Source: Fimenecus sp051881435 (GTDB taxonomy: Bacteria > Bacillota > Clostridia > Oscillospirales > Acutalibacteraceae). From it: a stretch of DNA of 26,382 nt. The notes beneath the pieces were generated by a model, which was given only the letters and a program-made list of their open reading frames with translations, made no database searches and was not told the DNA's origin. Location: the NCBI GenBank assembly GCA_051881435.1, contig JBJEPW010000038.1, positions 1 to 26,382 of the forward strand. Reading direction: 5' to 3'. Made by a program: the position numbers and the translations under genes. Of the stretch, positions 7,463 through 14,807 are shown one piece after another; position 1 is the first letter of the stretch; the number at the start of each line of letters is the position of its first letter.

Positions 7463-10400
7463 TTAAACATATTTTTGCGGGATTGCCATATAGCCTTTTA
7501 TGAAAAGGTCAAGGGCAATGGCGTCGTAGGCGTCATAAGCACCGTCTCGGGTTATATCCGCCGCCGTAACAAACCATTGATTTTGGAGCTTCGCGTTTGC
7601 GTTTGCCGCATCTTTCAAAATAGTGTAGTCATCAGTATCGCAAAGTCCGTCGCCGTTTACATCACCGTAAAGAACAACCGTTACGGTTTTTACCTCCGCA
7701 TTTGTGGTGCGGTCGTAATAGGTAATGGTTGCGCCCGTGCCCACAAGGTCGGCATCGGCAAGTGTGACACCGTTGATATTTTTGATTACCACATACATTT
7801 CTGCCGTGTTCAGTTCCGCTTTGCAGTCCGCAGCCGTATTGGCGCCCAAAACCAAGCCTTCGGCGTGCATATCTTCTTCAATAATGACAATATGCTGTTC
7901 CGCGCCGCAAATGGTACAAATTCCGTCAACGAAATTGTGGGGCGGAATTTCTGTATCTCTCGCTATGTTTTCATACGTGTATGCGGGCGTACCGGGAGCA
8001 CCTACGCAACCGGGATATGATACATTGCAATATACCGTACCGTGGGTGTTATCAAGCGTGGGATAACCGTCCGTGCCGAGAGTTTGATACCAGCTTTGCG
8101 TACCGTCTGTTACGCCGCCGCTTAATAGATATGCAACCTCACCGCTTGTAAATTGTGTTGCGGTTTTACCGGAAACATTTTCAATTGTGGCGTTGTCTAT
8201 GTTTTCTCCTACGGATTCTCCATTAAAATACTTACTGTTATGATAGCAGTTGCTAACAGTACTGCTGATGTTGAGACCGCAAATACCGCCTACATATTGA
8301 GAAGCGCTAACCGCACCTGCACTAAAACAATTCTTTACGATTGCCGAGCTACCAAGATCACCGACTATTCCGCCTGCTTTATTGACCGAGGCACTCACCG
8401 TACCTGTGTTGTAACAGTTTTCTATTCTTCCGCCGCTACCTATACTCGTGCCGGCTATACCGCCCATAATGGAGACACCGTTGACTGTGCTTGTATTATA
8501 GCAGTTTGCTATTGTGCCGACATTATATCCGCACACACCGCCAACATAGTACCTACCGTTGAAATATGAGCCGACAACGCCGACATTTTTAATTGTTCCG
8601 CCTGAATAACCGAACAATCCCACATTTTTCGCGGATGAATCATCATAATACAGACCGCTTATTGCGTGCCCCTGACCGTCAAAAGTACCACTGTACAGAC
8701 TGTATTCATTTCCGATAGGCGTCCATTCGAGATAATTACCCATATTCGCAATGGAATTTACGGTAATATCGTTTACAAGCACCGCGTTGGCAGAGTTGTT
8801 TTTCGCTGTGCCGTCCGTCAGCGTACCGTTCACAAGGGCGGCAAACCAATAGAGGTTTGCATAGTTTTTGATTTGATATACGCCGTCTTTCAATTCGGGC
8901 GGTTCGTAACTGCCGCACCCGGTGCACACGCCGTCAAAATAGTTATGATGCTCCTCAATAACATTTATTGTAATATCGTCCGTACAGGTTCCGCCGTTTT
9001 TCGTGAAAGACACGGTTATGGTTTTACTGCCCACCGTTGACATATCTATATCGTCAATATCGGTTGTGAAAGTAGTAACCGGTTCAGAGAAACCGTCGGA
9101 ATAATATGCCGTTACGGTTATATCTGCCGGATTTACGGTTGTCTCTGTCAAATACTCCGAAATTGCAATCGTAGCTTCGATTCTTTCAGGCGCTATTGTG
9201 ACCTTTCCGTCCGTTTGATTACAGCCGGCATTCAAGCATTCGTGCCAATGGCTTGTATCATCGCTGTGCCATTTACCGCTGAAATCGTGGGATATAGCGG
9301 GAGTCAGAATTTCGCCGCATACAGTACATACAACCGGTGTTGTGCAGTCACCGTCGTCGGTTTCGGGTGTGTGCCCGTCATTTACCGTTACGGTCACAGA
9401 AGCTACATTTCCCGCCTTGTCCGTAACAACGATGGTTTGTGTACCCTCTGCCGCAGACAAAGTAAACTGATTGTTCGCATTGAGCGAAACGGAATTTCCG
9501 TTTACCGTCACACTTGCAAGATAGTTTTCTGTAACGGTAACAGTTTGTGCTTCGCAATAGGTTTTGCCGTTTTCAACGCCCGAAATCACAGGAGCAGTGG
9601 CATCCAACACTATTCCGTTGGAGCTCAGATATGTTACATTGCCGCTTGTATCGGTCAGTTTTGCATAAATCACACACTTATTATCGGGATTGATACCGAA
9701 AGCCCCGGTATATGCGGTGAAGGAGGCTGTTGCGAGGTCGGCGGCAGTAAGCGCTTTGTCGCTTAACAGATATTCTGTTGTAACTGCTTCGCCGCTTGTG
9801 TCGCTTGCAGTAATTATTACCGTCTGCGTGTCCTTAAAGAACAGTCCGAAGGTAATATTATTGAGCATTTCGGTCCATTTGTTTGTGCCGATACTGATTT
9901 CACCTGTGGGAGCAGTAATGTCTTTGTAATGTGCCGTATAAGTTCTGTTACCCAGACTGCCTTTCGGAACGGTGACGGTCATATTGGCTTCACCGGATAA
10001 GCCCGTGCCGCTCCAACCGGTAAAGGTGTAGCCGGTCTTTGTGGGATTGGCAAGCGTAATTGCATTACTTTCCACCGTATAGCTTGTGGGATTGGTTGCC
10101 GTGCCGCCGTTTAAATTATAGGTTATATTATAGGATATGGGATTGCTGAATTTTGCCGTCAAAGTAATATCTTCACTTAACGCAGAACCGAATGTGTATT
10201 TGGTGCTGCCGTTATACCAGCCGTCAAAGGTCTGATATCCGTATTTCGTTGCGTCGGGTGAAATAGGCGCAACCGTTTTGTAGCCGGAGTCGGAATCCAC
10301 TACTTCATAAGCGTAGGTACTACCGCCGATTTGGAACGTGATTTTTTTCCTTTCAATTTTAACGGATGAATCGATTGTTCCGTAATATATGCCGCCGTAC

Positions 10401-12889
10401 AGATGCGCATAGCCGGAAATTTTCCCGGTAAATGCAGTCGGCGTACTGCTTGTGCATTTCACAGCAACAGCATTTGTGTTTGTGCCGAATTCCGATGTTA
10501 CTGTGCCGCCGTTTGCATAAAGAACGGAATCGTTATAGCTGCCGCCGGACTGATTCATTGCTATTTTAGATGTTACCACGCCGCCTTTGGGCAGAGTGCT
10601 GTCGGTATGGGTTGCGGTGGGGCGGCTGTCTTTCAGGGTAAGAGTCGCCTTGCCGTTTCCGGTGTTGATGGTAATATTCGCGCCGGAAATCACATAACCG
10701 TTAAGGTCGATGGTAATATTCTTTTTGCTCAAATCAAGTGCACTTGAAAGATTGATATCGTTAACCAGTTTGATTGAGGTTGCGCCTTCATCAATGGAGT
10801 TTCGCAGTTCGTCCTCAGTAGATATATTGGTTAAGACCCACTTTGCGGTCAGCGTGATGTTTTCCGTAACGGCTTGCGTGAAATCGTATTTCGTATCGCC
10901 GTTGTACCAACCTAAAAATGTGTAGCCGTCCTTTTTGAGTGTAATAGGCGTTGTCGCCGTGCCGCCGCTCGGCACAACTTGAAGTGCGTAACGGCTGCCG
11001 TCATTCATAAATGTTACGGTATTTTCCTTGATACAGCTTTCGTTGATGTCGCCGTAAAACATACCACCGTGGATTTCGCCGTAGTTACCCACATAATCCT
11101 TAAAGGCAGTGGGGGTATCGCTCGTGCAGAAAATTCCGCCGGCATAGCTGGGTAGAGATACCTGCCCCGTTATCGTACCGCCGTTTGCATAAAGGTGGCT
11201 TACGGAACCGTTTCCGCGGGTCAGCGTGATTCTGCCATTCAACACACCGCCCCCATTGGGGTCGCTGTCAATCAGGGTAAGTATGGAGTCCGGATCCGCA
11301 GAGGTGTCCTCTAACTTAATGTTCCCTGTGAGGGTATGACCGTTGAGGTCAAGCGTAATGACTTTATCTGTCAAATCCAGTGTGCCTGACAGCGTGATGT
11401 CGGAAACAAGTTTAACAGATGTGCCGCCTAACTCGATATATTTTTTCAGATCTGATCCGGTAGAAATATTCTCATTTAACCATTTTGCAGTCAGAGTCAT
11501 ACTTCCTGTAACAAATTGGCTGAAATCATACAAAGTATCTTCTATGTACCAACCGCCGAATAAATAACCTTCCTTCGTAGGCGCATCGGGTTCTGTCACC
11601 GTTGCTGTACCGTTGCTGTAAAAGACCTGGTCCGGAGCAGAGCCGCTTCCGCCGTTTAAATCAAAGTTTACGGTGTAATAATTTCCGTTGATTGTACCGT
11701 TATTGATAATCGTGCCGTTATTGATAATCGCACCGTTGTTTTCGATGGTTCCGTTGTTAATAACCGTGCCGTTATTCGTTAAAGTTATGTCCGCAGGGAT
11801 GGTCAGTTCCGAACCCCCGGAAACAGTCAGGGTATCGGTTTGGGAAAGTATAAAGTCTGTTGTCAGTGTCTGGGTTCCATAGACCTTACCGCTGCTGCCC
11901 TCAAAAATGATACCGCTCCAATTTGCCTTGTCGCTTTGGTCACTAATGGACGTTGCGAATATTATCGCACTGCCGTTTGTTCCGGTAGAGAAGGCGCCGC
12001 CACTGCCACTGCCGCCGATGCCTGCACCATTTGAGCCGCCGTTGGCTGTGACAGTACCGCCGTTGACGGTAACTTTGCCACCATTGCCGCCATTGCCGCC
12101 GCCGATGCCTGCACCATTTGAGCCGCCGTTGGCTGTGACAGTACCGCCGTTGACGGTAACTTTGCCACCATTGCCGCCATTGCCGCCGCCGATGCCTGCA
12201 CCAGTTGTGCCACCGTTGGCTGTGACAGTACCGCCGTTGACGGTGACGGTGCCACCGTCGCCGCCACTGCCACCGCCGATGCCTGCACAATTTGCGCCGC
12301 CGTTGGCTGTGACAGTGCCGCCGTAGACGGTGACGGTGCCACCGCTGCCGCTCTTGCCTCCGCCAATACCGGCACCGAATTTAGTAACGCTAACGGTTGC
12401 CTCGACGATGCCACCGTGGATGGTAACGCTGCCGCAACTTTCCCCGGAATTTCCGCCGATGGCGGCACCATTAATACGGGCTGATAAAGTTGAAGCTGCG
12501 ATTAGTTTGCCCGTGCCGCCTGTCTGCCCGTAGATTGTCAGGCTGTTGCCGTCGCTCACACAGATACCGCCGCTGACGTTGAGAGTGCAGTCATCCATCA
12601 GGATAAGGTTGACATTGCCGCTGACAGTAACAAAACCATCCATCCCTATTATATCGCTTGTAATAGTCGTATCGGCGCTGACCACATACCAGCCGGTTAC
12701 CCATTCGCAGTCGCTGCTGCTTACTATTTCGTATTCGCCGTAGGCGATTGACGCATCATTCCATGTCTCGCTTTCTGCATCGTAAGCGCGATAACTTATG
12801 TCAGTAAGTATTTCTGCCGATGCCGTTGTGGGCAAAAGCCCCACCAACATACAGATAACCAACAATACACTCAAAATTCGTTTTTTCAT
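7463..12889 (-). CDS. Giant secreted dockerin protein with beta-helix, InlB-type B repeats and GLUG repeats
   Basis: A 1808-residue secreted protein with signal peptide MKKRILSVLLVICMLVGLLP. Residues 137-300 are a Gly-rich beta-helix with four 29-residue repeats (VNGGTVTANGG, GAGIGGG). An Asn ladder follows (370-400), then four InlB/Listeria-Bacteroides B-repeat-like units near 405-470, 625-684, 850-914 and 920-988 (GYTFLGWYNGDTKYDF, ITLTAKW), alternating with beta-helix stretches. Residues 1095-1171 look like an Ig-like domain (DATAPVISG). From residue 1173 on it is homologous to the second giant protein: Cys/His segment, Ig-like domain 1235-1310, GLUG repeats 1430-1550, YPGCVGAPGTP, and a type I dockerin at 1740-1800. 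ATG at 12889 is preferred because GAGGTG lies 8 nt upstream and it opens the signal peptide; an ATG 8 codons earlier has no ribosome site. The ribosome site overlaps the stop of the upstream tetR gene, implying coupling. No enzyme domain was recognised; adhesion or scaffold decoration is inferred. Confidence 0.92.
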   Translation of the reverse strand: MKKRILSVLLVICMLVGLLPTTASAEILTDISYRAYDAESETWNDASIAYGEYEIVSSSDCEWVTGWYVVSADTTITSDIIGMDGFVTVSGNVNLILMDDCTLNVSGGICVSDGNSLTIYGQTGGTGKLIAASTLSARINGAAIGGNSGESCGSVTIHGGIVEATVSVTKFGAGIGGGKSGSGGTVTVYGGTVTANGGANCAGIGGGSGGDGGTVTVNGGTVTANGGTTGAGIGGGNGGNGGKVTVNGGTVTANGGSNGAGIGGGNGGNGGKVTVNGGTVTANGGSNGAGIGGSGSGGAFSTGTNGSAIIFATSISDQSDKANWSGIIFEGSSGKVYGTQTLTTDFILSQTDTLTVSGGSELTIPADITLTNNGTVINNGTIENNGAIINNGTIINNGTINGNYYTVNFDLNGGSGSAPDQVFYSNGTATVTEPDAPTKEGYLFGGWYIEDTLYDFSQFVTGSMTLTAKWLNENISTGSDLKKYIELGGTSVKLVSDITLSGTLDLTDKVITLDLNGHTLTGNIKLEDTSADPDSILTLIDSDPNGGGVLNGRITLTRGNGSVSHLYANGGTITGQVSLPSYAGGIFCTSDTPTAFKDYVGNYGEIHGGMFYGDINESCIKENTVTFMNDGSRYALQVVPSGGTATTPITLKKDGYTFLGWYNGDTKYDFTQAVTENITLTAKWVLTNISTEDELRNSIDEGATSIKLVNDINLSSALDLSKKNITIDLNGYVISGANITINTGNGKATLTLKDSRPTATHTDSTLPKGGVVTSKIAMNQSGGSYNDSVLYANGGTVTSEFGTNTNAVAVKCTSSTPTAFTGKISGYAHLYGGIYYGTIDSSVKIERKKITFQIGGSTYAYEVVDSDSGYKTVAPISPDATKYGYQTFDGWYNGSTKYTFGSALSEDITLTAKFSNPISYNITYNLNGGTATNPTSYTVESNAITLANPTKTGYTFTGWSGTGLSGEANMTVTVPKGSLGNRTYTAHYKDITAPTGEISIGTNKWTEMLNNITFGLFFKDTQTVIITASDTSGEAVTTEYLLSDKALTAADLATASFTAYTGAFGINPDNKCVIYAKLTDTSGNVTYLSSNGIVLDATAPVISGVENGKTYCEAQTVTVTENYLASVTVNGNSVSLNANNQFTLSAAEGTQTIVVTDKAGNVASVTVTVNDGHTPETDDGDCTTPVVCTVCGEILTPAISHDFSGKWHSDDTSHWHECLNAGCNQTDGKVTIAPERIEATIAISEYLTETTVNPADITVTAYYSDGFSEPVTTFTTDIDDIDMSTVGSKTITVSFTKNGGTCTDDITINVIEEHHNYFDGVCTGCGSYEPPELKDGVYQIKNYANLYWFAALVNGTLTDGTAKNNSANAVLVNDITVNSIANMGNYLEWTPIGNEYSLYSGTFDGQGHAISGLYYDDSSAKNVGLFGYSGGTIKNVGVVGSYFNGRYYVGGVCGYNVGTIANCYNTSTVNGVSIMGGIAGTSIGSGGRIENCYNTGTVSASVNKAGGIVGDLGSSAIVKNCFSAGAVSASQYVGGICGLNISSTVSNCYHNSKYFNGESVGENIDNATIENVSGKTATQFTSGEVAYLLSGGVTDGTQSWYQTLGTDGYPTLDNTHGTVYCNVSYPGCVGAPGTPAYTYENIARDTEIPPHNFVDGICTICGAEQHIVIIEEDMHAEGLVLGANTAADCKAELNTAEMYVVIKNINGVTLADADLVGTGATITYYDRTTNAEVKTVTVVLYGDVNGDGLCDTDDYTILKDAANANAKLQNQWFVTAADITRDGAYDAYDAIALDLFIKGYMAIPQKYV
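11996..12343 (-). repeat. Four 87-bp tandem repeats (29-residue Gly-rich beta-helix units)
   Basis: Four consecutive 87-bp units encode 29 residues each (GG[TK]VTVNGGTVTANGG + GAGIGGGNGGN pattern). The two central units look almost identical at the base level. The frame-neutral unit length makes copy-number variation likely. Confidence 0.9.
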
Positions 12890-12900
12890 AAAAATGCACC

Positions 12901-13506
12901 TCATTTTGTCCATGCGCCTGAAACGGCTTTCGGGTTGTATTTCATAACAAAGAGTTCAAGAGTTTCTTTTAATACTGCTATCTGCGATTGCAGATAAAAT
13001 TCGTCCTCAAACATGGCGTAATGCACACACGCTCTGATAAAAATGAAAATGAGCGGCGTCAGTTTTTCGTAGGGAATACCAAGCTTTGGCTCCAAACTTT
13101 TTGCGTATTCGGTATAACGCTTATCCACGCCCGCAAAGAATTTTTTACCGTATTCTCTGTATTTCGGGTGGGTATAGACCTGATACATAAGCCTATATTT
13201 CTTGCCGTGCTTTTCTGCCGTCCAATAGGGTATCTCATCAACAAAACGCCATAAATCCATAACATCTGTGGGGGCTTCCGCCATAAAGTCATCTTCCACC
13301 TTACTCATACAGTATTCGGTGGACTGAATAATCAGGTCATCTAAATCTTCAAAATATGTATATAGTTTCGTATGGTTAAATCCGCATTCACTTGCTAATA
13401 TGCGGATACCCGTCCCATGCAGGCCGTGTTCCGCAAAGCAATCAAAGCATTTTTCCATAAGCTCCTCTTTCTTTGCATTCCGTTGTTCCTCAGTATAGTT
13501 CGCCAT
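12901..13506 (-). CDS. TetR/AcrR-family regulator heading the dockerin operon
   Basis: A 201-residue regulator. Residues 10-60 form the TetR DNA-binding domain (CFDCFAEHGLHGTGIRIL, then ASECGFNHTKLYTYFEDLDD, with the usual LYTYF in the recognition region). Residues 65-201 form the helical ligand/dimerisation domain, Trp/Tyr-rich and without a close family signature that I recognise. The ATG at 13506 has GGAGT 7 nt upstream; an in-frame start 24 codons earlier would lie within the promoter and operator and is rejected. The gene stops 11 bp before the first giant dockerin gene, whose ribosome site overlaps its TGA. It is thus a co-transcribed regulator and the natural candidate controller of both surface proteins. 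A 15-bp palindrome between its promoter and start codon suggests autorepression. Confidence 0.9.
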   Translation of the reverse strand: MANYTEEQRNAKKEELMEKCFDCFAEHGLHGTGIRILASECGFNHTKLYTYFEDLDDLIIQSTEYCMSKVEDDFMAEAPTDVMDLWRFVDEIPYWTAEKHGKKYRLMYQVYTHPKYREYGKKFFAGVDKRYTEYAKSLEPKLGIPYEKLTPLIFIFIRACVHYAMFEDEFYLQSQIAVLKETLELFVMKYNPKAVSGAWTK

Positions 13507-13522
13507 ATTATCACTCCATTTA

Positions 13523-13537
13523 AACAAACCGTTCGTT
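13523..13537. promoter_or_regulatory. Palindromic operator, probable TetR-family site
   Basis: The 15-mer AACAAACCGTTCGTT is an odd-length palindrome in which six of seven base pairs match around a central C. It lies between the tetR -10 box and its ribosome site, overlapping the expected transcription start region. Size and placement fit a TetR-family autorepressor operator; binding is inferred. Confidence 0.6.
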
Positions 13538-13546
13538 CTAAATAGA

Positions 13547-13575
13547 AGTTTATCATACCTATAATTATTTTGCAA
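13547..13575 (-). promoter_or_regulatory. Promoter of the tetR-dockerin operon
   Basis: On the minus strand TTGCAA (13570-13575) and TAAACT (13547-13552) are separated by 17 bp. Each matches four of six consensus bases. The palindromic operator begins 10 bp downstream. This is the only promoter found for the three-gene, roughly 11-kb operon. Confidence 0.5.
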
Positions 13576-13613
13576 CATTTTTCTGCCATTTCATTCAGTA
13601 AAATCCGGGGAAC

Positions 13614-13656
13614 AAAAAACGCCTATTTCCCTCGTAATTGAGGTTAATAGACGGCG
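13614..13656 (-). terminator. Terminator-like hairpin in the divergent tetR/GNAT region
   Basis: An imperfect hairpin (CGCCTATT and CCTC on the left, GAGG and AATAG-CGGCG on the right, loop GTAATT) is followed, on the minus strand, by six T residues (complement of 13614-13619). It lies upstream of the tetR promoter and points towards it, so it might block antisense transcription from the GNAT side. The stem has bulges and the call is tentative. Confidence 0.35.
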
Positions 13657-13681
13657 GGTAGAATTATTCATAATTTTGGTG

Positions 13682-13706
13682 TATAATAAAATATCGAGAA
13701 CGATAT
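13682..13706 (+). promoter_or_regulatory. -10 box and overlapping palindrome of the GNAT gene
   Basis: TATAAT (13682-13687) is a perfect -10 box; no convincing -35 box lies 16-18 bp upstream. It is followed by a perfect inverted repeat, ATATCG-AGAA-CGATAT (13691-13706), exactly where transcription should start, a plausible operator. The GNAT ribosome site GAGGG follows at 13721. Confidence 0.45.
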
Positions 13707-13731
13707 ACATAGGAAGAAGTGAGGGAAAAGT

Positions 13732-14268
13732 ATGAATTATAAAATACAACTGCTCCCGCTTAAAGAGTGTGATAAGGAACAGTTTATCAAAGATAATCAG
13801 GAAGCATTTAATTACGGAGCTACCCAAGAATTTGGACTGAGGGATAATCACTTTGAAGAAGAAGGACAGATTATTTCAAAAAATACCATCGAGCAATCAA
13901 TAAAAACCGGACAAGCATATAGAATTGCTGATGATGAAGGCAAATATCTTGGCGGTGCAGTAGTTAAAGTGGAGGGAACGAAGGGTGATTTAGACCTTCT
14001 GTTTGTATCTCCTGATGTTCACAGCAAAGGAATAGGATATGCCGCTTGGTGTGAAATAGAAAAGCTCTATCCGGAAGTTAAGGTTTGGGAAACGGTAACC
14101 CCGTACTTTGAACAGCGTAATATACATTTTTATGTTAATAGATGCGGATTTCATATTGTCGAATTTTTCAATAAATTTCACCCGGACCCTAACGACACCG
14201 AAACGACTTTCGATGAAAACGATGAACAGTTTCCCGACGGAATGTTCCGCTTCGAAAAGAGAATGTAA
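13732..14268 (+). CDS. GNAT-family N-acetyltransferase
   Basis: A 178-residue cytoplasmic protein, standard size for GCN5-related acetyltransferases, which move an acetyl group from acetyl-CoA to an amine. Strands around residues 60-90 (AYRIADDEGKYLGGAVVKV) lead to motif A, LDLLFVSPDVHSKGIGYAAW (about 84-103), where HSKGIGYA is the pyrophosphate-binding R/Q-x-x-G-x-G/A loop with K-G-I-G. Motif B follows near residues 122-145 (VTPYFEQRNIHFYVNRCGF). The C-terminal tail is acidic (DPNDTETTFDENDEQ). The substrate cannot be told from the sequence. ATG at 13732 has GAGGG 6 nt upstream and a terminator follows the stop, so it is transcribed alone and divergently from tetR. Confidence 0.88.
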   Translation: MNYKIQLLPLKECDKEQFIKDNQEAFNYGATQEFGLRDNHFEEEGQIISKNTIEQSIKTGQAYRIADDEGKYLGGAVVKVEGTKGDLDLLFVSPDVHSKGIGYAAWCEIEKLYPEVKVWETVTPYFEQRNIHFYVNRCGFHIVEFFNKFHPDPNDTETTFDENDEQFPDGMFRFEKRM

Positions 14269-14311
14269 TTAAAGAATATTCCCGTTTTATCAAAGAATAT
14301 ATGAATAATTA

Positions 14312-14345
14312 AGACCGCTTACAAAGGTGTAGGCGGTCTGTTTTT
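14312..14345 (+). terminator. Intrinsic terminator after the GNAT gene
   Basis: AGACCGC (14313-14319) pairs with GCGGTCT (14333-14339) with additional TAC/GTA pairing inside; the run GTTTTTG follows on the plus strand. It lies 44 bp after the GNAT stop. Confidence 0.8.
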
Positions 14346-14395
14346 GTGTTCAGATATATTTGATTTTGTGAGATACCGAAATTTTAATGCACTTG

Positions 14396-14519
14396 TAGGG
14401 GCGATTCACGAATCGCCCGCGAAATGATTTCAAAACCAAATCCAACCAGGTAGGGCAGGGGCTTGCCCCCGCCGCGGGGTTCGATGCGATTTAACGGCGG
14501 GGGCAAGCCCCCGCCCTAC
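14396..14519. repeat. REP-like double palindrome, copy 1
   Basis: Two palindromes about 30 bp apart: GGGCGATTC-AC-GAATCGCCC (14399-14418) and a 24-bp inverted repeat (14450-14473 with 14496-14519, one mismatch, 22-bp loop) whose arms begin GTAGGGC and carry GGGGCTTGCCCCC. The same arrangement recurs at 22950-23074. It resembles the dispersed non-coding palindromes common in clostridial gut genomes. There is no open reading frame of merit. Confidence 0.85.
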
Positions 14520-14543
14520 TCTCATCTCCCCTGAAAGAGGTTA

Positions 14544-14660
14544 TTCCCCACAGTGTGGGGAAATGTCTGCGAAGCAGACAAAAGGGACGGCCGCCGTCAG
14601 CGGATGTCAACGGAGTTGACAGAGGGGTTATTCCACGGGGACGGTGTGGACACCGTCCCC
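14544..14660. repeat. Cluster of five short hairpins beside REP-like copy 1
   Basis: Four consecutive inverted repeats have three-base loops: TTCCCCAC-AGT-GTGGGGAA (14544-14562), TGTCTGC-GAA-GCAGACA (14564-14580), GACGG-CCG-CCGTC (14586-14598) and GTCAAC-GGA-GTTGAC (14606-14620). A perfect 11-bp repeat with a GG loop follows (14637-14660). A GAGG-TTATTCC motif occurs twice, near 14536 and 14622. The layout suggests a mosaic repetitive element, not a gene. Confidence 0.75.
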
Positions 14661-14678
14661 TGATTGTCAAATTCATTG

Positions 14679-14705
14679 AAAAAAGCACGCGGTCGCGTGC
14701 TTTTT
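14679..14705 (-). terminator. Intrinsic terminator downstream of tRNA-Arg
   Basis: GCACGC (14685-14690) and GCGTGC (14695-14700) form a GC-rich stem, extended by A/T pairs. Read on the minus strand it is followed by a run of six T residues (complement of 14679-14684). It starts 2 bp past the encoded CCA of the tRNA. Confidence 0.85.
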
Positions 14706-14706
14706 C

Positions 14707-14783
14707 TGGCGTTCCCGAGAGGATTCGAACCTCCGACCTACCGCTTAGGAGGCGGTCGCTCTATCCGGCTGAGCTACGGAAAC
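14707..14783 (-). tRNA. tRNA-Arg (anticodon CCU), CCA encoded
   Basis: A 77-nt cloverleaf on the minus strand. The acceptor stem GTTTCCG pairs with CGGGAAC (one G-U pair), discriminator G, then CCA encoded in the DNA. The D-arm carries AGCTCAGCCGGATAGAGC. The anticodon stem ACCGC/GCGGT encloses the loop CTCCTAA with anticodon CCT, reading AGG codons. The T-arm has GGAGG-TTCGAATC-CCTCT. It lies 24 bp after the small unknown gene, in the same direction, and directly before a terminator; co-transcription with the upstream operon followed by processing is possible since no clear separate promoter is seen. Confidence 0.96.
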
Positions 14784-14807
14784 ATCTTTAAACTGTTTTG
14801 TAAATTT

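Noticed and set aside
11996..12343. Regular short repeats considered as a CRISPR array
   Set aside because: Units are contiguous and in frame with no unique spacers; they encode beta-helix repeats.
11907..12533. Long Pro/Leu-rich and Arg/His-rich open frames on both strands opposite the 87-bp repeats
   Set aside because: They are shadows of the GC-rich, periodic Gly codons of the beta-helix; no ribosome sites, and composition is purely repeat-driven.
13507..13578. Longer start for the first TetR protein (24 extra residues)
   Set aside because: It would run through the promoter and operator and lacks a ribosome site; the start at 13506 has GGAGT at good spacing.
14555..14791. Plus-strand open frame with PERIRTSDLPLRRRSLYPAEL across the tRNA region
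   Set aside because: It is the antisense reading of tRNA-Arg plus the palindromic repeats; this peptide is a well-known false protein over tRNA genes.
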